From the NCBI RefSeq assembly GCF_009363715.1, contig NZ_CP045404.1, forward strand, positions 2,324,001-2,388,000: a stretch of 64,000 nt of DNA, written 5' to 3'. Both the position numbers and the translations under genes were made by a program. The notes below the pieces were generated by a model. It had not been told where the DNA came from, searched no databases, and was given only the letters and a program-made list of their open reading frames with translations. Source of the stretch: Roseovarius sp. THAF9. GTDB lineage: Bacteria > Pseudomonadota > Alphaproteobacteria > Rhodobacterales > Rhodobacteraceae. The first letter of the stretch is position 1. Every line of letters begins with the position of its first letter. Below are positions 61,155 to 64,000 of this stretch, one piece after another.

Positions 61155-62972
61155 TCAGGCCGCCCGCTCCCGTTCGCTGGCCTGCCGCGCCCACAAGCCG
61201 GCATAGCGCCCTTCCCGCGCCAACAAATCGGCATGGGTGCCTTCCTCGACGATCCGGCCATCCTCCAGCACCACGATCCGGTCTGCATCGGCCACCGTCG
61301 ACAAACGATGCGCGATGGTGATCACCGTGCGCCCCTCGCCCGCCCGGCGCAGCGCATCCTGGATCTCACGCTCGGTCTCGGTGTCCAGCGCGCTCGTCGC
61401 CTCGTCCAGCAGCAGGATCGGCGGGTCCTTCAACAGCGTACGCGCGATGCCCACTCGTTGCTTCTCGCCGCCCGACAGCTTCAGCCCGCGCTCGCCCACC
61501 TGCGTCTCGTAGCCCTTGGGCAAGCTCTCGATGAACTCGTGAATCTGCGCCGCCTTCGCCGCCGCCTCGATCTCGTCCTGCGTGGCCGCGTCACGCCCAT
61601 AGCCGATGTTATAGCCAATCGTGTCGTTGAACAGCACCGTGTCCTGCGGCACCACGCCGATGGCCGCATGCAGGCTTTCCTGTGTCACGTCGCGCACGTC
61701 CTGCCCATCGATCTCCAGCGCCCCGCCACTGACGTCGTAGAACCGGAACAGCAGTCGCCCGATGGTGGACTTGCCCGACCCGGACGGACCGACCAGCGCC
61801 ACGGTCTCACCGGCCGCCACCGTCAGCGAAATGCCGTGCAGGATCGGCCGCTCGGGGTCATAGCCGAAGGACACGTCCCGAAACCGCACCGAGCCACCTT
61901 CGACTTTCAGACTTTTCGCGCCCGGGTCGTCGGTCACATCCGGCGTTTGCTCCAACAAATCGAACATTTCTGCCATATCGACCAGGCTTTGCCGGATTTC
62001 GCGATACACCGTCCCCAGAAAGTTCAGCGGCATGGTGATCTGGATCATGTAGGCGTTGACCATCACGAAATCGCCCACCGTCAAGTCGCCGCTCTGAACG
62101 CCCAGCGCGGCCATCACCATCACCGCCACCAGCCCGCCCGTGATCAGGAAGCTTTGCCCGACATTCAGAAAGGCCAGTGAGTAGGACGTCTTCAACGCCG
62201 CGCTCTCGTAGCCTTCCATCGCCCGGTCATACCGTGCCGCCTCGCGCCCCTCGGCGCCGAAATACTTCACCGTCTCGAAATTCAGCAGGCTGTCGATCGC
62301 CTTCTGGTTGGCGTCGGTGTCCTGTTCGTTCATCCGCCGGCGCAGCTTCACCCGCCATTCCGTCACTTTGAACGTGAATACCGTGTAGGCCGCGATCACC
62401 CCCACCACCACGACGAGGTACGAAAAATCGAACAGTGTCCACAGCACTACGCCGATCATCAGAAGTTCCAGAATCAGCGGCCCGATCGAGAACAGCAGGA
62501 ACCTCAGCAGGAATTCGACGCTTTTCACGCCCCGCTCGATGATCCGGCTCAGCCCCCCGGTTTTGCGCGTCATGTGAAAGCGCATGGACATCTGGTGGAT
62601 ATGCTGGAAGGTCTCAAGCGCCAGCCGCCGCAGACCCCGCTGCGCCACCGGCGCAAAGATCGCATCGCGCAGCTGTTGGAAGCCCACGTTCATCAGCCGC
62701 GCCATGCCATAAGCCACGGTCAGCCCGATTGCGCCTGCGCCCAGCATCCAGGCCGCCTCCTGGCCCTCTCCGGCCAGCGAATCCACAGCCGCCTTGTAGA
62801 AAAACGGCGTGCCCACCGCCACGACCTTGGCCAGCACCAGCGCAATCAGCGCCAGCACGACCTTGCGCTTGGCCCAGGTCTGCCCCGCCGGCCACAGGTA
62901 CGGCACGACGCGCCGGATCACCTGCAGGCCGTTATCCGGCATTTCCGTCGCTGTCGTGGGTCTGCGCCGCAT
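61155..62972 (-). CDS. Atm1-type ABC exporter (heavy metal/glutathione-conjugate type)
   Basis: A 605-residue half transporter: six membrane segments, including LLNFETVKYFGAEGREAARYD (the Atm1-specific NxExVKxF motif of the coupling region), then the ATPase with Walker A ALVGPSGSGKSTIGRLLFRFYD, Q-loop VVPQDTVLFNDTI, signature LSGGEKQRVGIART, Walker B ILLLDEATSALDTETE and H-loop IAHRLST. Homologues such as Novosphingobium Atm1 export glutathione-bound metals or sulfur/Fe-S precursors. The ATG at 62972 has AAGGAGG four bases upstream. Probable homodimer in the inner membrane. Confidence 0.94.
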   Translation of the reverse strand: MRRRPTTATEMPDNGLQVIRRVVPYLWPAGQTWAKRKVVLALIALVLAKVVAVGTPFFYKAAVDSLAGEGQEAAWMLGAGAIGLTVAYGMARLMNVGFQQLRDAIFAPVAQRGLRRLALETFQHIHQMSMRFHMTRKTGGLSRIIERGVKSVEFLLRFLLFSIGPLILELLMIGVVLWTLFDFSYLVVVVGVIAAYTVFTFKVTEWRVKLRRRMNEQDTDANQKAIDSLLNFETVKYFGAEGREAARYDRAMEGYESAALKTSYSLAFLNVGQSFLITGGLVAVMVMAALGVQSGDLTVGDFVMVNAYMIQITMPLNFLGTVYREIRQSLVDMAEMFDLLEQTPDVTDDPGAKSLKVEGGSVRFRDVSFGYDPERPILHGISLTVAAGETVALVGPSGSGKSTIGRLLFRFYDVSGGALEIDGQDVRDVTQESLHAAIGVVPQDTVLFNDTIGYNIGYGRDAATQDEIEAAAKAAQIHEFIESLPKGYETQVGERGLKLSGGEKQRVGIARTLLKDPPILLLDEATSALDTETEREIQDALRRAGEGRTVITIAHRLSTVADADRIVVLEDGRIVEEGTHADLLAREGRYAGLWARQASERERAA

Positions 62973-63140
62973 CCGGCCTCCTTCGCTTCTCCGCTCACAT
63001 AGGCCAAGCCCGCCCCCAAGGCCAGACGCGCCACCGCACAGTTATGTCGCAGATGCTGCATTCGCGCCGGAACCAAACCCGCCCCGCGTGTGTTGACCTC
63101 ACAAGAGCAGGCAACGCGCCTGAATAACAGGAGAAAGACC

Positions 63141-63266
63141 ATGCGTTTCATCGCAGCACTCACCGCCCTATTCGCCCTCGCCGCATGCGAGACGACCGAA
63201 GGGTTCGGGCGCGACCTGTCCAACCTCGGAGATGATATCGAGGAAGAGGCCGAAGAAAACGATTGA
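63141..63266 (+). CDS. Entericidin-like small lipoprotein (41 aa)
   Basis: MRFIAALTALFALAACETTE, then GFGRDLSNLGDDIEEEAEEN, then D. The lipobox ALAAC, followed by ET(T)xGxGxD and an acidic amphipathic tail, is the entericidin A/B pattern. Such lipoproteins have been linked to envelope stress and toxin-antitoxin-like behaviour in enterobacteria; here the role is unproven. GGAG lies eight bases before the ATG. A terminator follows. Divergent from the Atm1-type gene. Confidence 0.85.
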   Translation: MRFIAALTALFALAACETTEGFGRDLSNLGDDIEEEAEEND

Positions 63267-63339
63267 GCCCTCTTTCAAGCGGCGTCGTGATCCCCCGATC
63301 CAACCTTGATCACGGCGGTTGCAAAGGAAAGCTACAAGG

Positions 63340-63371
63340 CCCCGGCGCATCCCGCGTCGGGGTTTTTCTTT
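63340..63371 (+). terminator. Intrinsic terminator of the entericidin-like gene
   Basis: CCCCGGCGC (63340-63348) pairs with GCGTCGGGG (63354-63362) with one G-T wobble, followed by TTTTTCTTT. Confidence 0.85.
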
Positions 63372-63378
63372 GCCCGGG

Positions 63379-64000
63379 CTATTCCGCCGCCTCTTGGTCG
63401 GGAATGGAGAACACCTGGCCGGGGTAAATGAGGTCGGGGTCGCGGATCCGGTCGCGATTGGCCTCGAAGATCCGCACATACTCGATCCCCTCACCGTAAT
63501 TGCGCCGCGAGATCCCCCATAACGTATAGCCCGGCTGCACCGTCACCGCCTGCACCAGCTTGCCCGCCTGCGTGGCGTCGGCAAGCAAAGCCTCGTCCTC
63601 GCGCTTGAAGGGCGTCTCGACCCGGCTGGTGACATTGCCCTCCGCATCCACCTCGTCGATCCGCAGGGTATAGACGCCGGTGTCCACCTCCGGCAGATCC
63701 GTGCCCCAGCTGCCATCCGCCGCGATCCGCGAGGTCGTGACCGGCGTGTTGTCCAGATAGACGCGCACGAACCCGTCGCTGGCGCCCCGGCCCGACAATT
63801 CCACCTTGCCGCTATCCGAATAGCTGATCGCGTCCAGCGCCACGATAGACATCACCTCTGGGCTGGCGTCTCCCGGCGCGGGCTGGATCACCCGCACGCC
63901 GTCCGCGTCGGACATCAGCACCGCCGCCCCCGGGGCGGGATCGCGACTGTCGGTGGCGTCGGTACCCGCGCCAACAGGGCTGTCGGCGGTCTGCACGCCG
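63379..64000 (-). CDS. LysM-domain protein, N-terminal part outside the window
   Basis: Minus-strand gene whose 5' end lies beyond 64000; 206-207 codons are seen. A beta-rich region (SGRGASDGFVRVYLDNTPVT...GSWGTDLPEVDTGVYTLRID) resembles an Ig-like/Big-type module. The C-terminus is a LysM domain: VTVQPGYTLWGISRRNYGEG, YVRIFEANRDRIRDPDLIYPGQVFSIPD. LysM binds peptidoglycan. GTG at 63996 is not taken as the start because the frame continues. Its end lies 8 bp from the entericidin terminator (convergent). Confidence 0.88.
   Translation of the reverse strand, partial: GVQTADSPVGAGTDATDSRDPAPGAAVLMSDADGVRVIQPAPGDASPEVMSIVALDAISYSDSGKVELSGRGASDGFVRVYLDNTPVTTSRIAADGSWGTDLPEVDTGVYTLRIDEVDAEGNVTSRVETPFKREDEALLADATQAGKLVQAVTVQPGYTLWGISRRNYGEGIEYVRIFEANRDRIRDPDLIYPGQVFSIPDQEAAE

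Overview
The window looks like a chromosomal segment of an alphaproteobacterium of the Rhodobacterales (Roseobacter group). The reasons are high G+C with strong third-position G/C; a SecD-SecF fusion next to yajC, serS and a ccmABCDG cluster; aerobic cobaltochelatase CobT; an Atm1-type exporter; DUF6314, DUF2189 and DUF427 proteins; and an array of hairpin RNAs with the CTCCTCCC loop motif known from Rhodobacter CcsR ('cuckoo') RNAs. No rRNA, IS element, integrase, phage module or CRISPR array was found.

Layout. 1-2.7 kb: the end of an outer-membrane-type protein and a right-handed beta-helix protein. 2.9-5.1 kb: mrp, the small-RNA array and, facing it, a cobalamin riboswitch in front of a 90-residue protein of unknown function. 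5.3-19.7 kb: fasciclin lipoprotein, YebC, VOC protein, two SLC13 permeases with TrkA-C domains, a lytic transglycosylase, DUF2189, a coupled YmdB-DMT-SLC13 operon, OsmC, 5-FTHF cyclo-ligase with MgtE, and guanine deaminase. 19.7-31.3 kb: tRNA-Leu(UAG), a reduced Hint protein, NAD(P)HX repair enzyme, glnB-glnA, an MltB-type transglycosylase, purB and a lone fliG. 31.3-39.5 kb (minus strand): an ABC ATPase, then the tightly packed chain yajC-secDF-TauE-Mth938-ccmA-ccmB-ccmC-ccmD-ccmG. 39.7-41.3 kb: an A+T-rich pentapeptide-repeat gene between yajC and serS. 41.4-53.3 kb: serS, cobT, Xaa-Pro aminopeptidase, DUF427, fatty acid desaturase, TspO-like protein, and the YfgM-like/bamB/der operon. 53.4-64 kb: an RND efflux pair with a palindromic operator, a cold-shock-like small protein, a secreted EF-hand protein, the Atm1-type exporter, an entericidin-like lipoprotein and a truncated LysM protein.

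The genes serve envelope biogenesis (SecDF/YajC, BamB, YfgM, transglycosylases, LysM), cytochrome c maturation (Ccm), nitrogen assimilation (GlnB/GlnA), purine and folate metabolism (PurB, GuaD, 5-FCL), B12 synthesis and sensing (CobT, riboswitch) and stress response (CcsR-like RNAs, OsmC). Start codons were chosen by ribosome binding sites, signal peptides and family starts. Several small genes were read directly from the sequence: ccmD, two short secreted proteins and the entericidin-like lipoprotein.

The parts most worth follow-up are the anti-Shine-Dalgarno RNA array without its usual DUF1127 partner, the riboswitch-controlled orphan that converges on it, several families of dispersed palindromes (one inside the nnr coding sequence), a long dispersed repeat shared by 16.0-16.2 and 42.7-42.9 kb, the RND permease with an extra membrane block, and the acquired-looking pentapeptide-repeat gene.
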